Positions 48,746 through 57,856 of a stretch of 64,000 nucleotides of DNA are shown here, in pieces (the first letter of the stretch is position 1; every line of letters starts with the position of its first letter). The notes beneath the pieces were generated by a model. The model searched no databases. It was not told where the DNA came from and saw only the letters and a list, made by a program, of their open reading frames with translations. The DNA comes from an uncultured Eubacteriales bacterium (GTDB lineage: Bacteria; Bacillota; Clostridia; Oscillospirales; Oscillospiraceae), in contig URXY01000001.1 in the NCBI GenBank assembly GCA_900552015.1, positions 1-64,000 of the forward strand. Reading direction: 5' to 3'. The position numbers were made by a program, and so were the translations under genes.

Positions 48746-48771
48746 AGCGGGGGCGAAAGCCCCCGCTTTTT
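48746..48771 (+). terminator. Intra-operon attenuator between binding protein and permease
   Basis: AGCGGGGGC-GAAA-GCCCCCGCT followed by TTTTT. Confidence 0.85.
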
Positions 48772-48803
48772 CCCGCTTTTTACTATGAACGGGGGAAAAA
48801 CTT

Positions 48804-49460
48804 ATGACTGTATCCACGATGCTCTCCCTGCTGGCGCAGGGCTTTGTCACATCGCTGTCGATCTTTGTTCTCACGCTGCTCGGTTCGCTGCCGCTGGGCC
48901 TTGCCGTGATGTTCGGGCGGCGCAGCCGCTTTGCGCTCCTGCGCTGGTTCGTCAAAGCCTATATCTCCATCATGCGCGGAACGCCCTTGATGCTCCAGCT
49001 TATGGTCGTCTTCTACGGGCCGAAGCTGCTGCTCGGCGTCACGGTGCCGGGCAACTGGCGCTTCACGGCGGTCATCGTCGCGTTCGTCATCAACTACGCG
49101 GCGTACTTTGCCGAAATTTACCGCGGCGGGCTCGAATCCATCCCGCGCGGGCAGTTTGAGGCGGCCGAGGTGCTCGGCTATACGAAGGGTCAGACCTTCT
49201 TCCGCATCATCCTGCCGCAGATGGTCAAGCGCGTCATCCCGAGCGTGACGAACGAGGTCATCACGCTGGTGAAGGACACCTCGCTCGCGTCGGTCATCGG
49301 CACGGTGGAGATGTTCACGCGCGCCAAGCAGATCGTCGCCTCGCCGAACACGCCGGGCATGCTGGCGCTGGTGGCGGCGGGCGTGTTCTACTATGTCTTC
49401 AACTATGCCATGGCCTTTTTGATGGAGCGCTGCGAAAAAGCCATGTGCTATTACCGCTGA
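48804..49460 (+). CDS. Polar amino acid ABC transporter, permease
   Basis: The 218-residue HisMQ-type permease has five helices and the EAA loop EAAEVLGYTKGQTFFRIILPQ near residues 113-133 that contacts the ATPase. The early motif FVKAYISIMRGTPLMLQL is typical of the family. Homodimer or partner with itself is expected because only one permease is encoded. GGGGGAAAAAC precedes the ATG. Confidence 0.94.
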   Translation: MTVSTMLSLLAQGFVTSLSIFVLTLLGSLPLGLAVMFGRRSRFALLRWFVKAYISIMRGTPLMLQLMVVFYGPKLLLGVTVPGNWRFTAVIVAFVINYAAYFAEIYRGGLESIPRGQFEAAEVLGYTKGQTFFRIILPQMVKRVIPSVTNEVITLVKDTSLASVIGTVEMFTRAKQIVASPNTPGMLALVAAGVFYYVFNYAMAFLMERCEKAMCYYR

Positions 49461-49475
49461 AAGGAGGGGTGAGCC

Positions 49476-50252
49476 ATGCCGGTATTTGAGATCAGCAACG
49501 CACGAAAGGCCTTCGGCGAGCTGGAAGTATTGAAGGGCGTGTCGCTACGCATCGAGCAGGGCGAGGTCGTGTCGGTCATTGGCCCGTCGGGCGGCGGAAA
49601 ATCAACGCTGCTGCGCTGCGCGACGCTGCTTGAGACCATGGACTCCGGCACGCTCGCGTATGGCGAAAACGTCGCCGCGCGCGAGGAAAACGGCAAAAGC
49701 GTCTACGCCGGAAAAGCCGCGCTCGCGCGGGTGCGGCGGCAGTTCGGGCTGGTGTTCCAGCAGTTTGACCTCTTCCCGCACTACACAGTGCTGAAAAATG
49801 TCTGCGACGCGCCGATCTCGGTGCAGAAGCGTGATAAAGCCGAGGTCGAGGCCGAGGCCATGGCGCTGCTCGACAAGATGGGACTAAAGGGAAAGGAAAA
49901 CGCCTACCCCTATCAGCTCTCGGGCGGACAGCAGCAGCGTGTGGCCATCGCCCGCGCGCTCGCGATGAAGCCGGACATCCTCTTTTTCGACGAGCCGACC
50001 TCCGCGCTCGATCCGCTGCTCACGGGCGAAGTGCTGCGCGTCATCCGTTCTCTCGCCGACGAGAACATGACGATGCTCATCGTGACGCACGAGATGCCCT
50101 TTGCCCGCGCCGTGAGCGACCGCGTCGTCTTTTTGGACGGCGGCGTCATCGTGGAGCAGGGAAGCCCCGAGCAGGTCTTCGGCGACCCGCAGCAGGAGCG
50201 GACGAAGGAATTTCTGCGCTCCTACCGTGAGACGGGCGCCGCTCAGGAGTAG
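49476..50252 (+). CDS. Polar amino acid ABC transporter, ATPase
   Basis: The 258-residue ATPase has Walker [15 protein letters not shown] near residue 35, signature [17 protein letters not shown], Walker [14 protein letters not shown] and the switch His in IVTHEM. It powers the permease encoded 15 bp upstream. Its 3' end overlaps the convergent DUF3810 gene by 10 bp. Confidence 0.95.
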   Translation: MPVFEISNARKAFGELEVLKGVSLRIEQGEVVSVIGPSGGGKSTLLRCATLLETMDSGTLAYGENVAAREENGKSVYAGKAALARVRRQFGLVFQQFDLFPHYTVLKNVCDAPISVQKRDKAEVEAEAMALLDKMGLKGKENAYPYQLSGGQQQRVAIARALAMKPDILFFDEPTSALDPLLTGEVLRVIRSLADENMTMLIVTHEMPFARAVSDRVVFLDGGVIVEQGSPEQVFGDPQQERTKEFLRSYRETGAAQE

Positions 50253-51325
50253 TATTTCACCAGCAGGTCGACGACCGCGCCGTAGCTCTGCGTGCCGAGC
50301 GAGTCGCCGTAGGACTTGATCATCCTGTCATTGAGCGACTGGGTGACGGTGGCCGTCAGCCCCTTGTACTGCGCCCAGTAGGCGCTGTTGGCGCGCAGGT
50401 CCGCGAGGACCTCGTCAGGCAGGCGGTCGCGCACCTCCTGCCATGCGTCGCGGTCGGCGCGGTAGAGAGCATTGGATAAATGGATGTAGCCGAGCAGCCA
50501 GCCGGCGTAGTTGTAAGCTGCGTCGCCGCAGCGCGTGCAGGCGAGGACGGCGAGAAAGTTGCACTGCTGTTCGGAGGCGATGCCGCGCTGATGGGCAAGC
50601 TCGTGCGCGCAGGTCGAGGCGAGCAGCATTGCGGGGGAGTCCATGTTGACGTTCGACTCGCCCGTGAAGGGGAAGTAGAAGCCCGTGAAGTTCATCGCGC
50701 TCATGATCTTCGAGCAGACGATGCCCTTGGGCGCATGATCGGGCAGGTCGAGGAAGGGAAACTCGTCATAGAGGCAGTCGTAGACCGTGTCGGCGTAGGC
50801 GAGGATGTCCTCGCGCCCGGCGGCGAAAAGGCCGCTTTCGTCGCGCGCGACCTCTTTAGAGGCAAGCGTCAGACGGTTTGCAAAGCGGCGCGTGACGCGC
50901 AGCAGATCCTCGTAGGCGACGGGCTCGGGCGTGAGATCGGTCATGTCGCAGAAATCGTCGGCGTAATAGTTCACGCCCCAGAGGACGCAGAACGCAGCGT
51001 AGACCGTGAGCGCAAGGTCAGCCGTAAAGAGCACGCAGCGGTACGCGGCGCGCCCCTTGCGCTTAGACTTGACGAGATAGCGCGCCATCCGCACGAGCAG
51101 GACGACCGTCGTGACCGCCGCGAGCACGTACAAAAGCTCTGCGACCGAGAACGGCAGCGCCGCGCAGGCCCGGCCGCAAAGCTGCTCAAAGGGCAGCGAC
51201 ACACGGAAGACCCAGAAGTTCGCCGCCGCGCGGCTCGCGCGCAGCAGATAAAAGAGCACAAGGACCGCGCCGCAGGCAAAAAGCCAGCGGTGCAGTCCTT
51301 TGTTTTCGCGATAAAATGCCTTCAT
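50243..51325 (-). CDS. DUF3810 membrane protein, putative zinc metallopeptidase
   Basis: The 360-residue protein has three N-terminal helices (about 13-28, 48-66 and 88-106) and an extracytoplasmic domain with the HExxH-type motif [10 protein letters not shown] near residue 235, preceded by [25 protein letters not shown] is the zinc-binding and catalytic pattern of gluzincin-like peptidases; DUF3810 proteins are predicted but unproven peptidases. ATG at 51325 is 7 bp after the AI-2E gene stop, so the two are co-transcribed. Confidence 0.85.
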   Translation of the reverse strand: MKAFYRENKGLHRWLFACGAVLVLFYLLRASRAAANFWVFRVSLPFEQLCGRACAALPFSVAELLYVLAAVTTVVLLVRMARYLVKSKRKGRAAYRCVLFTADLALTVYAAFCVLWGVNYYADDFCDMTDLTPEPVAYEDLLRVTRRFANRLTLASKEVARDESGLFAAGREDILAYADTVYDCLYDEFPFLDLPDHAPKGIVCSKIMSAMNFTGFYFPFTGESNVNMDSPAMLLASTCAHELAHQRGIASEQQCNFLAVLACTRCGDAAYNYAGWLLGYIHLSNALYRADRDAWQEVRDRLPDEVLADLRANSAYWAQYKGLTATVTQSLNDRMIKSYGDSLGTQSYGAVVDLLVKYYS

Positions 51326-51332
51326 GCGCGCG

Positions 51333-52538
51333 TCATTCCTTTTTTTCGCCGGGAGCGGGGGCGGGGTCGAACAGCTCCTCCGTCGCGCCCTTTTTCTCAA
51401 GGCTGCGGCCCGTGAACCAGTTCACGAGCGAGCTGATGCACGCGAAGATGGGAACGCCAAGGAACATACCCAGCACGCCGCCGAAGCCACCGCCGACCAC
51501 GATGGCCACGATGACCCAGAAGCTCGAAATGCCGGTGGATTTGCCGAGGATCTTCGGCCCCAGGATGTTGCCGTCAAACTGCTGCAATGCGATGATGAAG
51601 AGAATGAAGTAAAGGCACTGCCTGGGGCTGACGAGCAGGATGAGGAACGCGCTCGGGATGGCGCCGAGGAAGGGGCCGAAGATGGGGATGATGTTCGTCA
51701 CGCCGACGAAGACCGAGATGATGGGCGTATAGGGGAACTTGAAGATCGAGCAGCAGATGAAGCAGATGATGCCGATGATGAGCGAGTCGAGCAGCTTTCC
51801 GCGCACGAAGCCGCTGAAGATGCGGTCGGCCTCAGACACGGCGCGCAGCGTGCGGCGGTACGGCGTTTCGGACAGAATGGCGTAGAGAATTTTCTTCGAC
51901 TGCTTGGCAAAGCTCTCCTTGCGCGCGAGCAGATACACCGAGATCATCATGCCGATGAGCAGATTTTTAAGGAAGATGACGACGCTCCAGATGCCGCCCG
52001 TCACGGCGACGATGGCGACCTGCGCCTGCGGGATGACGGTGTCGGTGATCCACTTGACGAGCTTATCGTAGTAGTCGTTGAGCGCAGAGAGCACCTGATC
52101 GGAGAGGACCTCGTCGGAGAAGAGATTTTCATTCTCCACGAGCGCCGTCACCCAGTTGTAAACGGTTTTGTAGTAGCTTTCAAAGTTGGCCGCGAGGGTC
52201 TTTACGCTCTCGACCAATTCGGGGATGAGGATGCAGAACATGAGGTAGATCATCGCGATGACGCAGATCCACGTGACGAGGATGCTCAGCCCCCGGATGA
52301 GCGAGGACTTGGCCTTCGGCAGCCCCTTTTGGATATACCGGTCGAAAAAGTCGACGATGGGGGCGAGCAGGTACGCGAACACCAGCCCGTAGATGACCGG
52401 CGAGAGCACGCTTGTGAGCTTGTCGAAAAAGTCGAGCAGCACGCGGGACTGGAAAAACGTGTCGTAAAACACCAGCACCGCGCAGGCCGAGGCAACGAGC
52501 GTCACGCCGAGGTGGAGATAGGTCTTGTTGTTCTTCAT
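51333..52538 (-). CDS. AI-2E family transporter
   Basis: The 401-residue protein has about seven or eight helices arranged as in the AI-2E/TqsA/PerM family (PF01594), with the C-terminal signature FGPFLGAIPSAFLILL, then QQFDGNILGPKILGKSTGIS and the tail GGVLGMFLGVPIFA. Members export autoinducer-2 or act as Na+/H+ antiporters; the substrate is unknown. GGGGGAACCC precedes the ATG. Confidence 0.9.
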   Translation of the reverse strand: MKNNKTYLHLGVTLVASACAVLVFYDTFFQSRVLLDFFDKLTSVLSPVIYGLVFAYLLAPIVDFFDRYIQKGLPKAKSSLIRGLSILVTWICVIAMIYLMFCILIPELVESVKTLAANFESYYKTVYNWVTALVENENLFSDEVLSDQVLSALNDYYDKLVKWITDTVIPQAQVAIVAVTGGIWSVVIFLKNLLIGMMISVYLLARKESFAKQSKKILYAILSETPYRRTLRAVSEADRIFSGFVRGKLLDSLIIGIICFICCSIFKFPYTPIISVFVGVTNIIPIFGPFLGAIPSAFLILLVSPRQCLYFILFIIALQQFDGNILGPKILGKSTGISSFWVIVAIVVGGGFGGVLGMFLGVPIFACISSLVNWFTGRSLEKKGATEELFDPAPAPGEKKE

Positions 52539-52615
52539 GGGTTCCCCCTTTTGGGCAAAAGCGTTAAGTGACTGCTAAAAGATACTAAAAGTAGCTTACT
52601 ATTTTTTGCCGGGAA

Positions 52616-52644
52616 TTGCAACCGCTCATTTCTTGTGTTATGAT
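52616..52644 (+). promoter_or_regulatory. Promoter of the lipid kinase gene
   Basis: TTGCAA and TATGAT with a 17-bp spacer. The adjacent 52570-52605 region has a direct repeat CTTTTAG spaced 10 bp (reverse strand), upstream of the AI-2E gene. Confidence 0.75.
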
Positions 52645-52754
52645 ATTCTTCACCGCCTGTTAACATTTATTTTGAGCGGCGGAGAAGGCGGCCGGAGCAG
52701 TATTTTTCGCGCTTTGGCCGCGTGCTATGAAGGGCAAGAAAAGAGGAGGACCCT

Positions 52755-53648
52755 ATGGACAAAAAACTGCTCTTTATCGTCAATCCCCGCGCGGGAAAGA
52801 CCAAGTCGCACGCGCCGCTTTTCGATGCGGTGTCGATCTACTCCAAGGCGGGCTTTCTCGTCTCCGTGCGCGTGACGTCCCACCGCGGCGAGGCAACGGA
52901 GCTTGCCGAAGACCTCGGCGCGGAGTTTGACCTCGTCGTCTGCCACGGCGGCGACGGGACGCTCAACGAAACGGTGAACGGCGTTATGCGCATCCCGAAG
53001 GAAAAGCGCCCGGCGGTGAGCTATCTGCCCGGCGGCAGCACGAACGACTTTGCCGCGAGCCTGAACATCTCTTCGAGCCCTGCCGAGGCCGCGAAGTCTG
53101 CGATGCGCCTTCAGCCGCGCGAGCTGGACGTGGGCAAATTCGGCGAGCGGAACTTTGTCTATGTCGCGTCCTTCGGCGCGTTCACGAAGACGACCTACAC
53201 CGTGCCGCAGGACATCAAGAACGTCTTCGGCCATTTTGCCTATATGCTCGACGGGGTGAAGAATCTCGACACGCTCTGCCCCTACCGCATGAAGATCACC
53301 GCTGACGGCGAGGTGTTCGACGGGGAGTATCTCTTCGGCGCGATCAGCAACTCCACGTCTATCGCGGGGCTGATGAAGCTCTCGGACGAGGAGGTACTGT
53401 TCAACGACGGGCTCTTCGAGCTGCTGCTCGTGCCCGTGCCGCGAACGCCCGCGGCGATGCAGGCGCTCATTCTGGCGCTTGTGAACAAGGATTACTACAA
53501 CTCCGAGGGGCTGATCTTCCGCCACGTCAAGCATGTCACGGCGGAGACGGCCGAGGATATCCCCTGGACGCTCGACGGCGAGTACGATCCCGGCGCGCCG
53601 TTTGTGGAGATCGGCATCGAGGAAAGCGGTCTGACGATGATGATCTGA
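52755..53648 (+). CDS. YegS/DagK-family lipid kinase
   Basis: The 297-residue protein has the DAGK catalytic fold: LFIVNPRAGKTKSHAP at the N-terminus, VVCHGGDGTLNETVNG near residue 58 and LPGGSTNDFAASL near 92. It phosphorylates diacylglycerol or a related lipid at the inner membrane face. AAGAGGAGG precedes the ATG. Monocistronic. Confidence 0.92.
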   Translation: MDKKLLFIVNPRAGKTKSHAPLFDAVSIYSKAGFLVSVRVTSHRGEATELAEDLGAEFDLVVCHGGDGTLNETVNGVMRIPKEKRPAVSYLPGGSTNDFAASLNISSSPAEAAKSAMRLQPRELDVGKFGERNFVYVASFGAFTKTTYTVPQDIKNVFGHFAYMLDGVKNLDTLCPYRMKITADGEVFDGEYLFGAISNSTSIAGLMKLSDEEVLFNDGLFELLLVPVPRTPAAMQALILALVNKDYYNSEGLIFRHVKHVTAETAEDIPWTLDGEYDPGAPFVEIGIEESGLTMMI

Positions 53649-53704
53649 TCGCCGCAGACAATGATACTATATAAATAAAACGAAAAAGACAATAAAAGAT
53701 CGAA

Positions 53705-53731
53705 AGTGCCTCCCGCGGGAGGCGCTTTTTT
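53705..53731 (+). terminator. Terminator of the lipid kinase gene
   Basis: AAGTGCCTCCC-GC-GGGAGGCGCTT followed by T residues. Confidence 0.88.
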
Positions 53732-53782
53732 CTGCCATGAGGGCGCGGCCGCGTCACGCATGGCAAACCCGTGTGGCACGGA

Positions 53783-53825
53783 TGACAAGAATTGACACAA
53801 TGACAAATGTTGGCAAGCTATGTCA
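53783..53825 (+). promoter_or_regulatory. Candidate upstream activating sequences
   Basis: TGACA at 53783, 53793 and 53801 and the inverted TGTCA at 53821 cluster 140-185 bp before the predicted start of transcription, the distance typical of enhancer sites for sigma-54 activators. Binding protein unknown. Confidence 0.45.
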
Positions 53826-53940
53826 ACCAACCAAAAGACGACAAAATGACGGAATTTGGTCAGCATCAGGGACACTGAAACGGTGTGATTTTAGCATAAG
53901 CGACTAAAAATACATTTTTTTGCAATGATAAGCAAAAAGT

Positions 53941-53954
53941 GGAACGGTCTTTGC
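53941..53954 (+). promoter_or_regulatory. Sigma-54 (RpoN) promoter of the SDR/GcvP-like operon
   Basis: TGGAACGGTCTTTGC contains GG (53941-53942) and GC (53953-53954) separated by exactly 10 bp, with the -12 element TTGC, matching the TGGCAC-N5-TTGC consensus. No sigma-A promoter of comparable quality is seen in the 300 bp upstream. A 9-bp inverted repeat ATAAGCAAA / TTTGCTTAT (53928-53958) overlaps it. Confidence 0.75.
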
Positions 53955-54036
53955 TTATATAAAAGCATCACATGAAAATAAGTGAACAAGGAGCTCCCTC
54001 ACGGGAGTGGCCATAATTTGAAAGGAGATCACTATT

Positions 54037-54831
54037 ATGATTCAAAAGGGAGATCCGCTGAACCTCACTGGTAAGGTCGCTGTTATCACGGGTGCAGGTT
54101 CCGGCATCGGTCTGGGCGTTGCTCAGATGCTGTCCGCTTATGGCGCGAGCGTCGCCATCGTCGACGTGAGCCCCAAGTCCGAGGCTGCCGCGCAGGAGCT
54201 GCGCGATGCTGGCCGCGACGCCGCCTTCTTCCAGTGCGACGTTACCAACGAGCAGAGCGTCATCGACACCGTCAACGCCATCGTGGCCAAGTTTGGCCGC
54301 ATCGATATCCTGCACAACAACGCAGGTGTCACCGTCCGTAAGTCCATCGACCAGCTCGAGGAGAAGGAGTGGGACTTCGTTCTGGATGTGGGTCTCAAGG
54401 GCCTGTTCCTGATGAGCAAGCACGTCATCCCCGAGATGCGCAAAGTCGGTGGCGGTTCCATCGTCAACACCGGCTCGGGCTGGGGCCTCAAGGGCGGCGA
54501 TCAGGCTGCTGCGTACTGCGCTGTTAAGGGCGGTATCGTCAACGTGACCCGCGCTATGGCCATCGACCACGGTAAGGACAACATCCGCGTCAACTCCATC
54601 AACCCCGGTGACACCGTCACCGCGATGATGATCAGCGAGGGCCGTCAGACCGGCGAGATCAAGAGCGATGCCGATATCGACGCGTTCCTCAAGTCTTGCG
54701 GCAGCGGCCGCCCGCTCGCCCGTATCGGCCAGCCCGAGGACATCGCCAAGGGCGTTCTGTTCCTGTGCTCTGACCTGGCTTCCTGGGTCACCGGCGCTGC
54801 GCTCGTCGTTGACGGCGGCGGCATCGCCTAA
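54037..54831 (+). CDS. Short-chain dehydrogenase, first gene of the sigma-54 operon
   Basis: The 264-residue classical SDR has VITGAGSGIGLGVA near residue 14, LHNNAGVTV near 92, catalytic Ser in VNTGSGWGLKGG and YxxxK in AAYCAVKGG, ending with VDGGGIA. It oxidises or reduces a small alcohol or ketone with NAD(P). Codons are strongly optimised (many GGT, CGT, AAG, GTC), unlike the FabG-like SDR at 11.3 kb. AAAGGAG lies before the ATG. It is followed by the GcvPA-like gene after 45 bp. Substrate unknown. Confidence 0.9.
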   Translation: MIQKGDPLNLTGKVAVITGAGSGIGLGVAQMLSAYGASVAIVDVSPKSEAAAQELRDAGRDAAFFQCDVTNEQSVIDTVNAIVAKFGRIDILHNNAGVTVRKSIDQLEEKEWDFVLDVGLKGLFLMSKHVIPEMRKVGGGSIVNTGSGWGLKGGDQAAAYCAVKGGIVNVTRAMAIDHGKDNIRVNSINPGDTVTAMMISEGRQTGEIKSDADIDAFLKSCGSGRPLARIGQPEDIAKGVLFLCSDLASWVTGAALVVDGGGIA

Positions 54832-54876
54832 GTTTCGACACCCGACTTTTAGATATAGACAGAAAGGACGACTGTA

Positions 54877-56271
54877 ATGAGTGTGAAAGGCTTTAAGAGC
54901 CATCCTTACATCCCCAACTCCGTTCCCGAAGTGGAACAGGAGATGCTGCGTGAGATCGGCCTGACCTCTCTCGAAGAGCTGCACGAAGAAGTGCCCGACG
55001 AGATCATCCTGAAAGAAAACATGGACCTGCCCGAGGCGTTCGGCTCTGAGTACGAGCTGCGCCGCCACGTGGAAAAGCTGCTCAAGAAGAACAGCTCCTG
55101 CGCGGATAACCTCAACTTCCTCGGTGCGGGCTGCTATCAGCACTATGTCCCCGCCATCTGCGACGAGATCAACGGCAAGGGCGAGTTCCTCACCGCTTAC
55201 GGCGGCGAGAGCTACAACGACTTCGGCCGTTTCCAGTCCCTCTTCGAGTATGAGAGCATGATGGCAGAGCTGCTCGACATGGAAGTGGTCAACGTCCCGA
55301 CGATGGACTACTCCCAGGCCGCCGCGACCGCGATCCGCATGGGCTCCCGCGTCGCGGGGCGCACCGGCGTGCTCGTGCCCGCCTCCATGGACCGTGAGAA
55401 GCTCGCCGTCGTGAAGAACTACTGCACGCCTGACCTCCAGATCGAGGAAGTCAAGTGCGACGATAAGACCGGCTGCATCGATGTTGCCGACCTGAAGGCC
55501 AAGCTGAACGACTCCATCGGTGTCGTTTACTTCGAGAACCCCAACTACTTCGGCGGTCTGGAGATCAGCGCCCGCGAGATCGCGAACGCCGCGCATGACG
55601 CCGGTGCTCAGTGCGTCGTCGGTGTGGACCCCATCTCCCTCGGCGTTGTCGCCGTTCCGCACAGCTACGGCGCGGACATCGTCTGCGGCGACCTGCAGCC
55701 CCTCGGCATCCACATGAACTACGGCGGCGGCCAGTCCGGCTTCATGGCCACGATGGACGACCCGACCTACGTTCTCGAATTCCCCTCCCGCCTCTTCGGT
55801 ATCTGCCGTACCAACACCGAGGGCGAGTATGCCTTCGCCGACGTTGCGTATGACCGTACCTCGTTTGGTCACCTGCGTGATAAGGCCAAGGAGTACGTCG
55901 GCACGCAGACCGCCCTGTGGGGCATCACCGCCGGCGTGTATCTTGCCACCATGGGTCCCCAGGGTATGCAGGAGGTCGGCGAGACCATCATGCAGAACGC
56001 CCAGTATGCCGCGAGTAAGCTCGCGGCCCTGCCCAACGTCTCCCTGCGTTTCTCCGCTCCGTTCTTCAAGGAGTTCGTTCTGGACTTCAACAAGACCGGC
56101 AAGACCGTCGAGGAGATCAACAAGGCGCTGCTTGAGAAGCACATCTTCGGCGGCAAGGATCTCTTCCGTGACTTCCCCGCGCTCGGCCAGTGCGCCATGT
56201 ACTGCGTGACGGAGGTCCACACCAAGGAGGATATCGACACGCTCGTTTCCGCGCTGAGCGAGATCCTGTGA
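54877..56271 (+). CDS. Divergent GcvPA-like (glycine dehydrogenase subunit 1) protein
   Basis: The 464-residue protein aligns by eye with GcvPA: YIPNSVPEVEQEMLREIGL at the start, LNFLGAGCYQHYVPAICDEI near residue 85 and EVVNVPTMDYSQAAATAIRM near 140. The hallmark TAYTPYQPE of canonical GcvPA is replaced by TAYGGESYNDFG. It should pair with the next gene's product as alpha2beta2. In canonical systems this complex decarboxylates glycine and loads lipoyl-GcvH; gcvH and gcvT are absent here. Highly biased codons suggest abundant protein. Function may be a different amino-acid decarboxylation. Confidence 0.8.
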   Translation: MSVKGFKSHPYIPNSVPEVEQEMLREIGLTSLEELHEEVPDEIILKENMDLPEAFGSEYELRRHVEKLLKKNSSCADNLNFLGAGCYQHYVPAICDEINGKGEFLTAYGGESYNDFGRFQSLFEYESMMAELLDMEVVNVPTMDYSQAAATAIRMGSRVAGRTGVLVPASMDREKLAVVKNYCTPDLQIEEVKCDDKTGCIDVADLKAKLNDSIGVVYFENPNYFGGLEISAREIANAAHDAGAQCVVGVDPISLGVVAVPHSYGADIVCGDLQPLGIHMNYGGGQSGFMATMDDPTYVLEFPSRLFGICRTNTEGEYAFADVAYDRTSFGHLRDKAKEYVGTQTALWGITAGVYLATMGPQGMQEVGETIMQNAQYAASKLAALPNVSLRFSAPFFKEFVLDFNKTGKTVEEINKALLEKHIFGGKDLFRDFPALGQCAMYCVTEVHTKEDIDTLVSALSEIL

Positions 56272-56290
56272 TGAAAGGAGACGAAAGAAA

Positions 56291-57856
56291 ATGAAAAAAA
56301 TCGATAGAAGTTCCAAGGTTCGCACCGGATTCCATCAGGCAAAGTGGGACGAGCCCGTCATTTTCGAGCTGAGCAAGCACGGCGAGCGCGGCATCCTGGT
56401 CAACAAGGCCGACGCGCAGGTCGCTGCCAGCGTGGAAGGCGTGAACGCGCTTCCTGAATTCCTCAAGCGCAAGGAGGCTCCGGCCCTTCCTGAAATTTCC
56501 CAGCCCCGCGTGCTGCGCCACTATTCCCGCCTTGCGCAGGAGACCCTCGGCGCTGACGTGAACATCGAGATCGGCCAGGGCACCTGCACCGTCAAGTACA
56601 GCCCCAAGGTCAACGATCAGCTCGCGAACCTGCCTCAGATGCGCGAGATGCACCCCCTGCAGGACGAGAGCACCTGCCAGGGCATCATGGAGATCATGTA
56701 CAACACCGGTAAGTATATGTGCGAGATCTCTGGCATGGACCGCTTCTCCTTCCAGCCCAGCGGCGGCTCCCAGGGCATCTTGGGCATGGCGTCCCTCGTG
56801 TACGCCTACTACAAGTCCCGCGGTGAGGAGAAGGAGCGCAACGAGATCATCACCACGATCTACTCCCACCCCTCCGACGCTGCGGCACCGCACGTCAAGG
56901 GCTTCAAGATCATCTACCTGCATCCGGATGAGAACGGTTATCCCGACTATGAGGCCTTCAAGGCTGCCGTCAACGAGCACACCGCCGCCTTCTTTGTCGC
57001 CAACCCCGAGGATACCGGCGTTTACAACAAGAACGTGCTCAAGTTCACCAAGCTCGTCCACGAGCACGGCGGCCTGTGCGCTTACGACCAGGCGAACGCC
57101 AATGGCCTTCTCGGCGTGACCCGCGCGCGCGACGCCGGCTTTGATATGTGCTTCTTCAACCTGCACAAGACCTTCTCCACCCCGCACGGCTGCGGCGGCC
57201 CCGCCTGCGGCGCTGTCGGCTGCTCGAAGGAGCTCGAAAAGTTCCTGCCCGCGCCGCTGATCGGCTTCGACGGTGAGAAGTATTTCTACGATTACGAGAC
57301 CACGAGCAACCCGTCCGCCATCGGCAAGATCCGCGAGTTCAACGGTGTTGCACCGGTCGTGCTCAAGGCCTATGCCTGGATCCGTTCCATGGGCCCCGAC
57401 GGCCTGTATCAGGTCGCCAAGACCGCGGTCCTGAACAACAACTATATGTTCAAGAAGCTCATGGAGCTCCACTGCGTGGACGCGCCCTACATCCCCGGCA
57501 AGCAGCGCATCGAGCAGTGCCGCTACACGCTCGAGACCCTCGCCAAGGAGACCGGTGTCGGCACCGCGGATGTTCAGCGCCGCATGATGGACTTCGGTAT
57601 GCACTACTGGCAGAGCCATCACCCCTACTATGTCCCCGAGCCGATGACCCTCGAGCCCACCGAGACCCCGTCTAAGGAGGACATCGACGAGTACATCGAG
57701 ACCCTCAAGTATGTCTTCAACGAGGCCTATAACGACCCCGAGAAGGTCAAGAACGCGCCGTATCAGAGCGTCTGCCACCAGCTCGATGAGTCCAACATGG
57801 ACGATCCTGAGCAGTGGGCTGTGACCTGGCGCTGCTACCTGCGCAAGTTCCAGTGA
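56291..57856 (+). CDS. Divergent GcvPB-like (glycine dehydrogenase subunit 2) protein
   Basis: The 521-residue protein carries the PLP-lysine motif FFNLHKTFSTPHGCGGPACG near residue 290, LRHYSRLAQETLG near 78 and GTCTVKYSPKVNDQLANLP. The canonical SAHGTNPASA substrate loop is replaced by IYSHPSDAAAPHVKG, so substrate or partner may differ. It is a fold-type I PLP enzyme subunit, cytoplasmic. GAAAGGAG precedes the ATG. Its stop overlaps the GTG start of the AcoX-like gene by 4 bp. Annotation pipelines would call it glycine dehydrogenase subunit 2. Confidence 0.82.
   Translation: MKKIDRSSKVRTGFHQAKWDEPVIFELSKHGERGILVNKADAQVAASVEGVNALPEFLKRKEAPALPEISQPRVLRHYSRLAQETLGADVNIEIGQGTCTVKYSPKVNDQLANLPQMREMHPLQDESTCQGIMEIMYNTGKYMCEISGMDRFSFQPSGGSQGILGMASLVYAYYKSRGEEKERNEIITTIYSHPSDAAAPHVKGFKIIYLHPDENGYPDYEAFKAAVNEHTAAFFVANPEDTGVYNKNVLKFTKLVHEHGGLCAYDQANANGLLGVTRARDAGFDMCFFNLHKTFSTPHGCGGPACGAVGCSKELEKFLPAPLIGFDGEKYFYDYETTSNPSAIGKIREFNGVAPVVLKAYAWIRSMGPDGLYQVAKTAVLNNNYMFKKLMELHCVDAPYIPGKQRIEQCRYTLETLAKETGVGTADVQRRMMDFGMHYWQSHHPYYVPEPMTLEPTETPSKEDIDEYIETLKYVFNEAYNDPEKVKNAPYQSVCHQLDESNMDDPEQWAVTWRCYLRKFQ

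Noticed and set aside
53735..54036. Glycine riboswitch upstream of the GcvP-like operon
   Set aside because: I looked for the tandem glycine aptamer core and found none; the leader after the predicted sigma-54 start is only about 70 bases.
53968..56325. 785-codon reverse frame across the SDR and GcvPA-like genes
   Set aside because: Same type of antisense shadow; the forward genes have clear motifs and ribosome binding sites.
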